From: Shinella kummerowiae
GTDB taxonomy: Bacteria; Pseudomonadota; Alphaproteobacteria; Rhizobiales; Rhizobiaceae
Reading direction: 5' to 3'
Assembly: GCF_009827055.1 (NCBI RefSeq)
Contig: NZ_WUMK01000002.1
Coordinates: 310,001-374,000, forward strand
DNA length: 64,000 bases
Part shown: positions 1 through 9,091 of the stretch, one piece after another
How positions within the stretch are numbered: the stretch's first letter is position 1
How the letters are laid out: every line of letters begins with the position of its first letter
Program-made: the position numbers and the translations under genes
The notes under the pieces: model-generated
The model's database searches: none
Told to the model about the DNA's origin: nothing
Seen by the model: only the letters and a program-made list of their open reading frames with translations

Positions 1-25
1 GAAATGCCGCGCCGGCCAAGTCGAA

Positions 26-1060
26 TTACATGATCTTGCCGTCGACGAAAGCCTTACGGATTTCTTCGCGCTCTGCGTCCGGTGCCGAGACGAGACCGTA
101 TTCAGCCAGCGGGGAGTCGGGGCCAATCATGTCGTCGCTCGTGAAGAACTCGACATATTCCTTCAGGCCCGGGATAACGCCGAGATGTGCCTTCTTGACG
201 TAGAAGAACAGCGGGCGCGAGACCGGGTATTCGCCGGAAGCGATCGTTTCCGTCGACGGAACGATGCCGTTGATGGTGGCGACCTTCAGCTTGTCGGCGT
301 TGTTTTCGTAGAAGGACAGGCCGAACACGCCGATACCGGACTTGTTGGCAGCGATACGGGCAAGCGTTTCCGTGTAGTCGCCGTCGATGTCGACAGCCAT
401 TCCGTCCTTACGAACGGCTACGCACTTTGCGAGCTGTTCCTTGGCGTCGGCGATAGCAGCCTTAATGACGTCCTGAGCGCCGGAGTCCTTGCAGCCGTGA
501 GCGAGGACCTTCTCTTCGAAGACTTCGCGCGTGCCGTGCTTGGAGCCCGGGATGTAGGCGGCGATTTCAGCTTCCGGCAGAGCGGCGTTGACTTCCGACC
601 ACTTCTTGTAGGGGTTGGCGACCAGCTTGCCATCGACGACAACTTCAGCGGCGAGCGCCAGGTAGAGGTCCTTCGGCTCGAGCTTCAGGTCGGCATTGCC
701 GGCGTCGGTTGCGAAGACGATGCCGTCGTAGCCGATCTTTACTTCCTGGATTTCCGTTACGCCGGCCGTCTTGCAGGCTTCGACTTCGTCAGCCTTCATC
801 GCACGCGATGCATTGGCGATGTCGATGGTGTCCGGGCCGACGCCCTTGCAGAATTCCTTGAGACCACCGCCCGTGCCGCCGGATTCGACGATCGGGGTCT
901 TGAAGTCAGGGAAGGTCTCGCCGAACGTCTCAGCGACGATCTTGGCGTAGGGAAGAACGGTGGAGGAGCCGGCGATCTGGACCTGGTCGCGCGCAACGGC
1001 AACGCCTGCGAAAGCGGCGGAAGCAACAAGCGCCGCAACAGTGAGCTTAAGAGATTTCAT
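26..1060 (-). CDS. pstS: PstS phosphate-binding periplasmic protein
   Basis: Periplasmic phosphate-binding protein that hands inorganic phosphate to the PstCAB ABC importer. Residues 1-23 form a Sec signal peptide ending in AVA. The mature part opens with the phosphate-loop motif AGSSTVLPYA (30-39), followed by the second family signature ESGGTGGG (59-66). The 344-residue length is normal for the family. The ATG follows GGGAGAACCCAG, a good ribosome binding site. It lies 189 bases downstream of phoR on the same strand, with a candidate Pho box in the gap. In related Rhizobiaceae pstC, pstA, pstB, phoU and phoB follow; here they would lie beyond the left edge. Confidence 0.95.
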   Translation of the reverse strand: MKSLKLTVAALVASAAFAGVAVARDQVQIAGSSTVLPYAKIVAETFGETFPDFKTPIVESGGTGGGLKEFCKGVGPDTIDIANASRAMKADEVEACKTAGVTEIQEVKIGYDGIVFATDAGNADLKLEPKDLYLALAAEVVVDGKLVANPYKKWSEVNAALPEAEIAAYIPGSKHGTREVFEEKVLAHGCKDSGAQDVIKAAIADAKEQLAKCVAVRKDGMAVDIDGDYTETLARIAANKSGIGVFGLSFYENNADKLKVATINGIVPSTETIASGEYPVSRPLFFYVKKAHLGVIPGLKEYVEFFTSDDMIGPDSPLAEYGLVSAPDAEREEIRKAFVDGKIM

Positions 1061-1156
1061 CTGGGTTCTCCCGAAGAGGACATATATGGGAAGCGCTGTT
1101 CTTGCGCTCTCTGCCGTTGACCGGCGGCTCTTCTCTAAACCCCGATCGCCCTCTCT

Positions 1157-1188
1157 TTTATGTCAGTTTGACGAAACATTTGTGACAC
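1157..1188 (-). promoter_or_regulatory. candidate Pho box upstream of pstS
   Basis: Read on the minus strand, the segment holds TGTCACAAA and TGACATAAA starting 22 bases apart, with a weaker 11-base unit between them. This fits the 11-base direct-repeat layout of PhoB sites (consensus CTGTCAT units). It ends about 97 bases upstream of the pstS start, where an activator site would be expected. The inference rests on motif and position only. Confidence 0.5.
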
Positions 1189-1249
1189 ATCAAGCGCCTG
1201 AAATTATTACGTAATTTCAATCAATGCAAAAGAAGTACGACTTTTTGTG

Positions 1250-2551
1250 TCAGAACTTGACGGTAAAGACCGTCCCCTTGCCCACTTCGGACTTCACCAC
1301 AAGGCGGGCACGGTGGCGGGTGAGGATGTGCTTGACGATCGCCAGGCCAAGACCTGTGCCTTTCTTGGAACGGCTCGCCTCGACGTTAACCCGATAGAAA
1401 CGTTCGGTTATCCGCGGCACATGCTCCGGCGGGATGCCGGGGCCATAGTCCGTGACGCTGAATTCGACGGGCGTGTCGCCGCCTCCGGAGAGCACGACGT
1501 CCACGCGCTTGCCCTCCTGGCCATATTTGCAGGCGTTTTCGATGAGATTTTCAAAAACCTCGACCAATTCGTCGCGGTCGCCCGGAACAAGGACGGGATG
1601 TTTTGGCAGATCGAGGTTGATTTCGACCCCAAGATCCGACGCCAGCGGCTGTAGGCTGTCGCGCACATGGCCGAGCAACGGCGCGAGATCGACCGTCTGT
1701 TCCGGCGCAAGGTTCGAGCGCAGCTCGAGGCGGGAGAGCGAGAGAAGGTCATCGACGAGGCGGCTCATGCGCGTCGCCTGCTCGTGCATGATGACGAGGA
1801 ACCGTTCATGCGCCTTGACGTCGTTCTTGGCCGGTCCCTGAAGGGTCTCGATGAACCCGCGCAACGAGGCAAGCGGCGTACGCAGCTCATGGCTGGCATT
1901 GGCGATGAAGTCGGAGCGCATGCGGTCGATGCGGCGCGCATGGGAGACGTCGCGAAAGGTCAGCAGCCACAGCGGCTCCGTCGTCGGGCCGGCAAGCGGG
2001 GCGATGCGCACGACATACACCGTCTCGGACGGCAGGCGCTCGGCATGCTCCGTCTCGCGCGGCTGGCCGGAACCGATGGCATCGCGCACCATGTCGAGAA
2101 TGCCGGGCGCACGAATTCGGCCGGCGAGATCGCTGCCTTGCGGAATCGGGCCAAAGATGGACTCCGCCGCACGGTTCTGAAGCTTTACCGTTTCGCGCGC
2201 CGACAAAAGCAGCGCCGGCGCATCGAGCGCGCCGAGAACGGCGGCAATGGGCGTGAGATCGTCGGCGGCTGAGGCTGGCTCGACGGCCGGCTGCACGGGA
2301 ACGGGAACGGCGAGGCCGGTCACCGCCGCGCTGCTGGCCTCGACCACCCGACGCTCCACGCGCAGGAGGCCGGCGATAATGAGCAGGAGGACGGCGAACG
2401 ACACCCAGCCGAGATGGAGGCCGGCAAGCCACATCATGAAGCCGACGAAAACGGCCGACGCGATGAGAACGCGCTCACCCCACAGTTGCGCCGTCAGCCA
2501 GCCGAGGCTCGTCCGCTGATCCGTCACAGCCACCCATTCCCTTGCAAGCAT
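1250..2551 (-). CDS. phoR: PhoR phosphate-regulon sensor histidine kinase
   Basis: Membrane histidine kinase of the PhoR/PhoB system; it senses phosphate state through the Pst transporter and phosphorylates PhoB. The protein is 433 residues. Two hydrophobic segments (about 28-44 and 47-63) sit near the N terminus with almost no periplasmic loop, as in other PhoR. A PAS-like region follows (about 100-200), then the H-box ANASHELRTPLASL with phospho-acceptor His221, the N-box ENLIENACKYG, and the ATP-lid motifs DYGPGIP and GTGLGLAI. The reading frame is open much further upstream, but that part is antisense to ppk2. The chosen ATG at 2551 follows GGAGGTGCGGAGGATACG. It is transcribed towards pstS. 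Confidence 0.93.
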   Translation of the reverse strand: MLAREWVAVTDQRTSLGWLTAQLWGERVLIASAVFVGFMMWLAGLHLGWVSFAVLLLIIAGLLRVERRVVEASSAAVTGLAVPVPVQPAVEPASAADDLTPIAAVLGALDAPALLLSARETVKLQNRAAESIFGPIPQGSDLAGRIRAPGILDMVRDAIGSGQPRETEHAERLPSETVYVVRIAPLAGPTTEPLWLLTFRDVSHARRIDRMRSDFIANASHELRTPLASLRGFIETLQGPAKNDVKAHERFLVIMHEQATRMSRLVDDLLSLSRLELRSNLAPEQTVDLAPLLGHVRDSLQPLASDLGVEINLDLPKHPVLVPGDRDELVEVFENLIENACKYGQEGKRVDVVLSGGGDTPVEFSVTDYGPGIPPEHVPRITERFYRVNVEASRSKKGTGLGLAIVKHILTRHRARLVVKSEVGKGTVFTVKF

Positions 2552-2695
2552 CGTATCCTCCGCACCTCCATCGATTCTCCATGGATAGCGCGACTTCATG
2601 ACATGTTTTCCACGGTGCGCTTGAATTCGCAATCCGGTTGTGGCCACCTCTGAGGTCCGCGGCATGCGTCGCAACCGTTTCTGAAGGAGTGGACG

Positions 2696-3577
2696 ATGGT
2701 GGAAAAGGCCGAAAGCCGGGCTGTGGAGCTGGATATTGACGGTAAGAAGCGGGTCTTCGATATCGACGATCCAAAACTTCCCGACTGGATCGACAAGGAG
2801 GCATTCCAGTCTGACGACTTTCCCTATGACAAGAAACTCGATGAAGACGAGTATGAAGAAGCGCTCGAAGCCCTTCAGGTCGAACTGGTCAAGGTGCAGT
2901 TCTGGCAGCAGAAGACCGGCGCGCGCATCATGGCGATCTTCGAGGGACGCGACGCGGCCGGCAAGGGCGGCGCCATCCACGCCACCATGTCCAACATGAA
3001 CCCGCGTTCCGCCCGCATCGTCGCGCTGACCAAGCCGACCGAGACGGAACAAGGCCAATGGTATTTCCAGCGCTATGTCGCGACCTTTCCGACATCCGGC
3101 GAGTTCGTGCTGTTCGACCGTTCCTGGTATAACCGCGCCGGCGTCGAGCCGGTCATGGGCTTCTGCACGCCGGAACAATACGAGAAATTCCTGAAAGCGA
3201 CGCCGCGCATCGAGAAGATGATCGCCTCCGAAGGCATCCATTTCTTCAAGTTCTGGCTGAATATCGGCCGCGAGATGCAGCTGAAGCGCTTCCACGATCG
3301 CCGGCACGATCCCCTGAAGGTCTGGAAGCTCTCGCCGATGGACATCGCCGCGCTCAACAAGTGGGACGATTACACGGAAAAGCGTGATCGCATGCTGAAG
3401 GCGACCCATACCGACCGGGCGCCCTGGACGGTGATCCGCGCCAACGACAAGCGCCGCGCGCGCATCAACCTGATCCGGCACATCCTGACGACGCTCGACT
3501 ACGAGGGCAAGGACGAGAAAGCGATCGGCAAGATCGACGACAAGATTGTCGGATCAGGTCCCGGCTTCGTCAAATAG
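2696..3577 (+). CDS. ppk2: Polyphosphate kinase 2 (PPK2)
   Basis: PPK2-family kinase that transfers phosphate between polyphosphate and nucleotides. Of its 293 residues the diagnostic parts are the Walker [11 protein letters not shown] (83-92), the lid/Walker B segment [11 protein letters not shown] (141-151), and the GQWYFQRYV segment between them. It is a one-domain PPK2. The start follows GAAGGAGTGGACG. It is divergent from phoR with a 144-base gap, so it sits at the edge of the phosphate regulon, matching the order in related rhizobia. Only one partial Pho half-site is visible in the shared gap, so direct PhoB control is not shown. Confidence 0.93.
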   Translation: MVEKAESRAVELDIDGKKRVFDIDDPKLPDWIDKEAFQSDDFPYDKKLDEDEYEEALEALQVELVKVQFWQQKTGARIMAIFEGRDAAGKGGAIHATMSNMNPRSARIVALTKPTETEQGQWYFQRYVATFPTSGEFVLFDRSWYNRAGVEPVMGFCTPEQYEKFLKATPRIEKMIASEGIHFFKFWLNIGREMQLKRFHDRRHDPLKVWKLSPMDIAALNKWDDYTEKRDRMLKATHTDRAPWTVIRANDKRRARINLIRHILTTLDYEGKDEKAIGKIDDKIVGSGPGFVK

Positions 3578-3589
3578 GGACCTGGAGGC

Positions 3590-4741
3590 TCATTCGCCCG
3601 GCAGGATGCGGACGGCATAGAGGTTCACGGCCGCATCCCCACCCGTCATGTCGCTGTTCAGCACCAGATGCCCCGCTCCGCTCGGCGAGAGCGAACGGTC
3701 GAACTCCACCTGGAACAGGATGTCGGTGCGCTCCGACACCGTGAAACGATGGCGGCCACAGCCGCCCATCGTCGCGAAGTCGCATTCGACCGAGACCTGG
3801 ATCGGCTTGCCGTTGACGGATTGCAGCGTCAGCGCAACCGTCGAGGTCTTGCCACCCATTTCCCCCAGCACGTCCGGCGACACCTCGATCAGCACCGAAC
3901 CGTCGCGCTCGGCATTGGTGGAGGTGACACGCACCGCCGGACCGTCATTGGTGCTGACAGCCTCGAAACGGCCGGCCGAACCCGCCGAAAGTTTTGCCGT
4001 ATCGGCCGGCGAGAAGATCGCCCGCCAGTCGGAGGAGAAGCGGCTCTGCGTATCGAGCGCCTTCTTGATCGGATCCTCGCCGGAAAAATCCTCGCCGGAA
4101 ACGGTGGCCGGCGGCGTCGAGCCATCCCTGCTATTCCGCAACTCGTCGAGAAGCCCGCTCGTCTCAACCCACCAGGCGAGTGCGCCGAAGGCCGCGATCA
4201 GCGTTGCGACGACGAGCAGGAACGAAAAAACCCGGCCACGACGCTTGCGCGCCTTGGCGACGCGTTCCGGGCGGAAATCCGAAGCTTCGCTGGTTGCCGC
4301 GGCGCTTGCGGATGCCGTCGTCTTGGTGCTTTTGGCAAAACCATCGGCACGCTCGGGGCGAATGGCGCCGAAATCGCCTGTCGCTGCCGGCTGATGCGCG
4401 TCGATGCGCGGTTCGGCGTCGAGCGTCGGTTCGGGGCGTACCTCCCGCTCGGCGCTTAGCACCGGCTCCGGACGCGCCTCGATGACGGGCTCCACACGAA
4501 CATCCTGTGCGGGCGCTGCCGCGAGCTGTGCCCGTTCTTCCGCCTCGATCTCGTGGATGGTCGCTTCGAGCCGGTGGCGTTGTGTGGCAATCGTCTCGGG
4601 ATCGTTGATTTCCTGCTTGCGCAGGCCCGCTTCCAGCGCATTGCGCGCCGACTGGTAGATGCGCGCCCGAACTTCGGCATTGGCGCGTTCGGAACGCGCC
4701 AGCGCGTTTCTGATTGCCGTTTCCAGTCCGCTCACATCCAC
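3590..4741 (-). CDS. Hypothetical single-pass membrane protein
   Basis: Not recognised as a family with known function. The 383-residue protein has an acidic, Glu/Arg-rich N-terminal half (about 1-160) with coiled-coil-like stretches (10-72) and a Pro/Glu-rich linker (80-130). A basic patch KARKRRGR (163-170) precedes one membrane helix (about 171-192). The C-terminal domain (about 220-383) would be periplasmic and is predicted mostly beta, with two Cys in CDFATMGGCG. The layout suggests an inner-membrane protein with a cytoplasmic N terminus. The start at 4741 follows AGAAGGGGTGG. It is convergent with ppk2, 12 bases away. Confidence 0.75.
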   Translation of the reverse strand: MDVSGLETAIRNALARSERANAEVRARIYQSARNALEAGLRKQEINDPETIATQRHRLEATIHEIEAEERAQLAAAPAQDVRVEPVIEARPEPVLSAEREVRPEPTLDAEPRIDAHQPAATGDFGAIRPERADGFAKSTKTTASASAAATSEASDFRPERVAKARKRRGRVFSFLLVVATLIAAFGALAWWVETSGLLDELRNSRDGSTPPATVSGEDFSGEDPIKKALDTQSRFSSDWRAIFSPADTAKLSAGSAGRFEAVSTNDGPAVRVTSTNAERDGSVLIEVSPDVLGEMGGKTSTVALTLQSVNGKPIQVSVECDFATMGGCGRHRFTVSERTDILFQVEFDRSLSPSGAGHLVLNSDMTGGDAAVNLYAVRILPGE

Positions 4742-5155
4742 CCCTTCTGCGGGAGCCGCCTGACGCGGCCGTCACGATACATCTGTAGAAAGAGCCCTAC
4801 GTTCCAGTCTTTGTTAGCTTTTGCGTAACGTTTGCCGGGGCTTTGCGCAAGTCTTCCGGCCGAAACTGCCCAAGCGCCGCCGGGGATAAGCCTCAGGGGA
4901 AGGCCACCAAATCGGCCCGCAGGCCCGGCCAGCACGGCGATCAGCGCCGTTGATCATCGAGCGCCTTGAAGCCTCCCGGACACGTGGCGACGGACGGTCG
5001 GTGGGAATTCCTGTGGTCACGGCGGGATTTTCGAAACGTCGCGCGCCCCCAAAAACTCCCCGGAAAAATCGATACGGCCGGCATCTCCCGGCGCGCAGCC
5101 GGATACTTTGCCCTTGGTCTCGCCACCCCTTTTCAGAGAGAAATCCCGCTGATAT
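4742..5155. other. Intergenic region without recognised gene
   Basis: About 410 bases between the divergent hypothetical membrane protein and the nitronate monooxygenase gene. Short open frames occur but lack ribosome binding sites and family resemblance. No RNA gene was recognised. The only clear signal is the palindrome at its right end, listed separately. Confidence 0.5.
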
Positions 5156-5185
5156 AGTTTTGACGTTTTCGTAAACGTCAAAACT
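5156..5185 (+). promoter_or_regulatory. Perfect 13-base-arm palindrome, candidate operator
   Basis: AGTTTTGACGTTT (5156-5168) is followed by the four-base centre TCGT and then the exact reverse complement AAACGTCAAAACT (5173-5185). It ends 16 bases before the ATG of the nitronate monooxygenase gene, so a bound protein would block the promoter or ribosome binding site. It contains two overlapping, opposed 16-base elements, TTGACGTTTTCGTAAA (5160-5175) and TTTTCGTAAACGTCAA (5166-5181), which resemble the palindrome before fadD at 11408. No poly-T follows, so an operator is more likely than a terminator. Confidence 0.6.
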
Positions 5186-5201
5186 GGACTGGACTTCCAC
5201 C

Positions 5202-6164
5202 ATGGCCCTGCCCGCGATCCTCAAGGACAAGCTGCGCCTGCCCGTCGTCGGCGCGCCGCTCTTTATCGTCTCGCATCCCGCATTGACCCTCGCACAGTGC
5301 AAGGCCGGCGTCATCGGCGCCTTCCCGGCGCTGAACGCGCGTCCGGAATCGCAACTCGACGAGTGGCTGGCGGAAATCACCGAAGGTCTCGCCGCGCACG
5401 ACGCGCAAAACCCCGACCGCCCCGCCGCCCCCTTCGCCGTCAACCAGATCGTCCACCGCTCCAACAAGCGGCTGGAGCACGATCTGATGATGTGCGTGAA
5501 GTACAAGGTCCCCGTGGTGATCTCCTCGCTCGGCGCCGTGCCGGAGGTCAACGCCGCGATCCATTCCTATGGCGGGATCGTGCTGCATGACGTGATCAAC
5601 AACCGGCATGCCAATTCGGCGATCCGCAAGGGCGCGGACGGCTTGATCGCCGTCGCGGCGGGCGCCGGCGGCCATGCCGGCCCGCTCTCCCCGTTCGCGC
5701 TGGTCCAGGAAATACGCGAATGGTTCGACGGGCCCCTCCTCCTCTCCGGCGCGATCGCCACCGGCGGCGCGATCCTCGCGGCTCAGGCGATGGGCGCCGA
5801 CATGGCCTATATCGGCTCGCCCTTCATCGCCACGACCGAGGCGCGCGCAAGCGACGCCTACAAGCAGATGATCGTCGACAGCGCCTCCGCGGACATCGTC
5901 TACTCCAACTATTTCACGGGCATCCACGGCAACTATCTGAAACCCTCCATCACCGCCGCCGGCATGGACCCGGAGCATCTGCCGGAAGCCGACCCGACCA
6001 AGATGGACTTCGAAGCGGCAACGACCGGCGCCAAAGCCTGGAAAGACATCTGGGGCTGCGGCCAGGGTATCGGCGCCATCAAGGAGGTCGCGCCCGTCGA
6101 ACATCTCGTCGCCCGGCTGGAGCGCGAATACAGCGCCGCAAAACACCGCATCGCCGCCACCTGA
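5202..6164 (+). CDS. Nitronate monooxygenase (2-nitropropane dioxygenase family)
   Basis: FMN-dependent TIM-barrel enzyme of the nitronate monooxygenase family, which oxidises nitronates such as propionate-3-nitronate to the aldehyde plus nitrite. In the 320 residues the supporting motifs are the N-terminal strand PVVGAPLFIVS (14-24), the AVNQIVHRSNKR segment (79-90), and GAGGHAG (154-160) with the family catalytic His158. The FMN-phosphate region LSGAIATGGAILAAQAMGAD continues into YIGSPFIAT. Substrate is not determined; some relatives act on other flavin substrates. The gene stands alone behind the palindrome at 5156-5185 and is followed by tRNA-Thr. Confidence 0.88.
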   Translation: MALPAILKDKLRLPVVGAPLFIVSHPALTLAQCKAGVIGAFPALNARPESQLDEWLAEITEGLAAHDAQNPDRPAAPFAVNQIVHRSNKRLEHDLMMCVKYKVPVVISSLGAVPEVNAAIHSYGGIVLHDVINNRHANSAIRKGADGLIAVAAGAGGHAGPLSPFALVQEIREWFDGPLLLSGAIATGGAILAAQAMGADMAYIGSPFIATTEARASDAYKQMIVDSASADIVYSNYFTGIHGNYLKPSITAAGMDPEHLPEADPTKMDFEAATTGAKAWKDIWGCGQGIGAIKEVAPVEHLVARLEREYSAAKHRIAAT

Positions 6165-6290
6165 ACGCTGCACGGCGAAGAATCGCACCGGGAAAAATGC
6201 GGAAGTTGAAACTCCCCGCTTGAAATCTCTTCCCATTGCGGTTATCAGCGCACCAATTCCGGTCCCGACGCGCTTCGGGATCGTTTGAAG

Positions 6291-6366
6291 GCCGCTTTAG
6301 CTCAGTTGGTAGAGCACGTCATTCGTAATGACGGGGTCACGTGTTCGAGTCACGTAAGCGGCACCA
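6291..6366 (+). tRNA. tRNA-Thr (anticodon CGT)
   Basis: A complete cloverleaf of 76 bases including encoded CCA. Acceptor arms GCCGCTT and AAGCGGC pair, the D-arm holds AGCTCAGTTGGTAGAGC, the anticodon CGT is at 6324-6326 in a loop closed by GTCAT/ATGAC, and the T-arm contains GTTCGAGTC. Anticodon CGT reads the Thr codon ACG. Confidence 0.96.
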
Positions 6367-6476
6367 TTTCCCTTGAAAATCCCGATGCCCTATGCCGCAC
6401 CTTTCAAAGACTGGTGCAGGTGACGAGCTGCGTCTTGATGGAACGCGAAAGGCGCGATGACACCGCGCTTACGCGT

Positions 6477-7640
6477 TCAGCCCTGTTCCAGCGTCGTGAA
6501 GTCTCGCTTCGAAACGTCATCCGTCCGGTGTGCCGGAAAGGGGCTAACGGTGAGAAGGCTGAAGTCGAAGGTGCCGCGCCTGTCGCCGTAAAGCACGTAT
6601 TGGCGATGGACACGGAGAAAGTCGCGCTTGATTCGCTTGTAGCGCTCGGGCTCGAGGAGCTGCTTCACGCGGATATACATCTGCTCCGCCTGGGGGGCAT
6701 CCGGGTGCCCGCAGAGGGAGACGACCGGGCATTTGTAGAAATGGATCACGTCGGTCAGGCAGTGCACTTCAACGAAGGACACGTCGGGCATGCGCGCTAT
6801 CGCTCCCACTCTCGCGCGCAGCCTCGCCGCAGGCCTGAGAAGCGCACATTGCAGGATCGCCCCCCCGAGGGTGAGGAAGACGACCTTTTTTCCGGCCATG
6901 AGTGCTGGATTGTTTTCCAGCACCATTCCGAAGACATGGGCTGCAAGCGTCGAGCCCATGCTGTGGGAGCTGATGACATATTCGTCGGCGGGCTCGTCGA
7001 GCGCCTTGGCGAGCCGTACAGCGCTTTGCTCCAACCATATGGCGAGGTCAGGATCGTCAAGGCGGGCGGCCGACACGGCCAGTTGCCAGTCGGCAAAGAG
7101 ATGAAGGATGAGAAACCGCTCGGAAAGCGGAAAGAGCACGTAGTGAAAACACAGCCAGGCGAGCGGGATGCTCCAGCCATAGTGCCAGGGGCGCAGATCC
7201 AGCCAGAAAGGGGTCGCCGCCACGAAGAGGCAGGCAGCGAGTGCGAGGCCCATCAACAGGAAGGGAAATACGAAGAACAACCCGAACCGCCATGCGTGGC
7301 GGAAGTAGCCGGCCGCCGCGCCATAGAAGACGACCTGGGCGGCGCTGAGAAAGCCCGCCAGCATACGGTGCAGGATCGGTTTCTCGGTCAGGCGTTCGAG
7401 CAATGCTTTGTGATCGCACAGGTGGACGGTCGTGGATGTTTTCCAGCCCTCGACATCGCTTGAGACCGTGAAATTTGGACTGACATCTTCGTCGGCGAGC
7501 GGCGATACGTCCGCGGTATACGCCCAGACCTTGGAGGAAAATTGAACGGATCGCTTGAAGCGGCCGTGATGTGCCCGGGCGGTCATGGGCTCGAATCCGG
7601 GAAAATGCACCACGACGCGTCGGTTTATTGCTTTTGTCAT
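6477..7640 (-). CDS. Membrane-anchored alpha/beta-hydrolase-like protein
   Basis: Predicted serine hydrolase of unknown substrate. The 387-residue protein starts with VVVHFPGFEP (9-18), an oxyanion-loop-like strand. It has three membrane helices (about 96-113, 118-142 and 155-175), and then a nucleophile elbow ISSHSMGSTLAAH with Ser227. The elbow reads S-H-S-M-G rather than the usual G-x-S-x-G. A later GGAILQC segment and DVIHFYKCP (candidate acid/His region) follow. The frame extends upstream to about 7886, but the ATG at 7640 has CAGGACAAT before it and the upstream part looks non-coding. It may be a lipase-like enzyme at the inner membrane. Confidence 0.72.
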   Translation of the reverse strand: MTKAINRRVVVHFPGFEPMTARAHHGRFKRSVQFSSKVWAYTADVSPLADEDVSPNFTVSSDVEGWKTSTTVHLCDHKALLERLTEKPILHRMLAGFLSAAQVVFYGAAAGYFRHAWRFGLFFVFPFLLMGLALAACLFVAATPFWLDLRPWHYGWSIPLAWLCFHYVLFPLSERFLILHLFADWQLAVSAARLDDPDLAIWLEQSAVRLAKALDEPADEYVISSHSMGSTLAAHVFGMVLENNPALMAGKKVVFLTLGGAILQCALLRPAARLRARVGAIARMPDVSFVEVHCLTDVIHFYKCPVVSLCGHPDAPQAEQMYIRVKQLLEPERYKRIKRDFLRVHRQYVLYGDRRGTFDFSLLTVSPFPAHRTDDVSKRDFTTLEQG

Positions 7641-8076
7641 ATTGTCCTGCGGCTGCTCCGCGCCGAGAGCATGGTTGGTTGGCAGATCGCGTTCGCCAAA
7701 TGCCGCCGACGCGGTGGAGCCGGTGATCAGTGGATGGTGCGTCTCGTCGTCAAGTTTACAGTCGTCGGAAGCCGGCACGCCCTTCGGCATCGTTGTATCG
7801 GTCCCGGCCGACGACATGCCGAGGGCATCGAACAGGTTTTTGGGTCGGAATTGCGGCTGCCGGATCAGCTGGCAGGCCGGGCGCATAGCACGTCGCAGCG
7901 TGCGCGGGAACCAGCGCGTTCGCTGGAGTGCACGCTTTTGTCCTCAACGTGAGCAGCAACCACTAGTGCCGATTTGCAACGAGGCTCCGTATTCTCAACT
8001 TCAGATAATTCACGCGGTTACGACTCACTCCGACTATGGCAGAAACAGGCCTGTTCTTGCTCCGGGGCGGTCACAT
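7641..8076. other. Intergenic region between divergent genes
   Basis: A 436-base gap between the membrane hydrolase (minus) and the omptin gene (plus). It must hold promoters for both. Short open frames in it have no convincing start signal or family resemblance, and no clear repeat, RNA gene or known operator was found. Confidence 0.45.
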
Positions 8077-9027
8077 ATGAATTTTCCGATACTTCGATCT
8101 GCGCTGGTGGCATTGGCGCTTGGCACGTCCATGGCGCATGCAGGCGATGCCGCTGTACGTTCTGCTGACGGTAGTTTCTGGTTGTCCGGTGGCGTCGGTC
8201 TCATGACCATCGAAGCCCACGAATACGTCTATCTGGGCAACGACAAAGCGAGCCAGCTCGACTGGGAGAGCAACGGGGTCGTCCTTTACACGGTGGCGGC
8301 CGGCGCTGACCTCGGCAGCGACTGGCACGTCAAGGGCAAGCTCGACTTCGGCTTTGGCGGCGATGGCCACATGGTCGACTATGACTGGGTGCCGGGTTAT
8401 GCCGTCGATCAGAGCATGGATGGCTGGAGCGATCGCTCCATTCACCCCGACACACGCCTCGACTATTATTTCAGCGGGACATTCGAAATCGGCCGGAACG
8501 TCTTCGCCGACGAGCGCAGCACTGTCAGCTTCGGCGGCGGCATCAAATACAGCCAGGTGCGCTGGGACGCCTTCGGTGGCTCATACATCTACAGTGATGG
8601 GGGCTTCCGCAACGATATTGGCGAGATCCCGGATGGCCTGCGCGGCATTACCTACCAGCAGAACATACCGACGCTGTTCCTCGGCTTCGATGGCTCGACC
8701 AGCATCGACCGACTGACCCTGTCTGGCGGCGTCAAAGGCGGTATGACGGTCGGTATCGACGACACGGACAACCACTGGCTCACCAGCACCCGGTCGCTCG
8801 GCGACATGAAGGCCGCACCGGTCCTTATGCTCAATGCGGCCATCGACTATCGGCTGACGGAGACGGCTTCGATCTACCTCGCCGGCAATTTCGAGAATGT
8901 CTTCCGCAAACGCGGCGACCTGACCTCGACGGACACATCCACCGGCATCGCGACCCTCTACAGGGATGCTGCCGGCGCTTCCTTCAAGACGATGTCGCTG
9001 CAAGTCGGCCTTCGCGGCCAGTTCTAA
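8077..9027 (+). CDS. Omptin-family outer-membrane protease
   Basis: Outer-membrane ten-strand beta-barrel endopeptidase of the omptin (OmpT/Pla) family, usually cutting at basic residues. In this 316-residue protein a signal peptide ends near AHA (20-22). The four catalytic positions are present: Asp101 and Asp103 in HMVDYDW, and Asp231/His233 in DTDNHW. Other family marks are HPDTRLDY (123-130), GGSYIYSDGGFRNDIG and the C-terminal aromatic Phe of outer-membrane barrels (LRGQF). The length matches OmpT. The chosen ATG lies directly before the signal peptide; no strong ribosome binding site is visible. A hairpin terminator follows. The family is best known from enterobacteria. Confidence 0.9.
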   Translation: MNFPILRSALVALALGTSMAHAGDAAVRSADGSFWLSGGVGLMTIEAHEYVYLGNDKASQLDWESNGVVLYTVAAGADLGSDWHVKGKLDFGFGGDGHMVDYDWVPGYAVDQSMDGWSDRSIHPDTRLDYYFSGTFEIGRNVFADERSTVSFGGGIKYSQVRWDAFGGSYIYSDGGFRNDIGEIPDGLRGITYQQNIPTLFLGFDGSTSIDRLTLSGGVKGGMTVGIDDTDNHWLTSTRSLGDMKAAPVLMLNAAIDYRLTETASIYLAGNFENVFRKRGDLTSTDTSTGIATLYRDAAGASFKTMSLQVGLRGQF

Positions 9028-9051
9028 CCCACGCAGAACGGCAGCCGGGGC

Positions 9052-9076
9052 AAAGCCCGCCGGTTCGGCGGGCTTT
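9052..9076 (+). terminator. Hairpin terminator after the omptin gene
   Basis: AAAGCCCGCC and GGCGGGCTTT form a perfect 10-base-pair stem around the loop GGTTC, 24 bases after the omptin stop codon. The T tract is short (three T), so efficiency is uncertain. The mirrored strand could also end the small gene at 9092. Confidence 0.65.
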
Positions 9077-9091
9077 CCGGGCGCAGGTTCC

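Noticed and set aside
2590-2620. Pho box in the phoR-ppk2 gap
   Set aside because: Only one half-site resembling TGTCAT is visible, without the 11-base direct repeat.
2552-3481. N-terminal extension of phoR by about 310 codons
   Set aside because: It is antisense to ppk2, and a good ribosome binding site lies at the internal ATG (2551).
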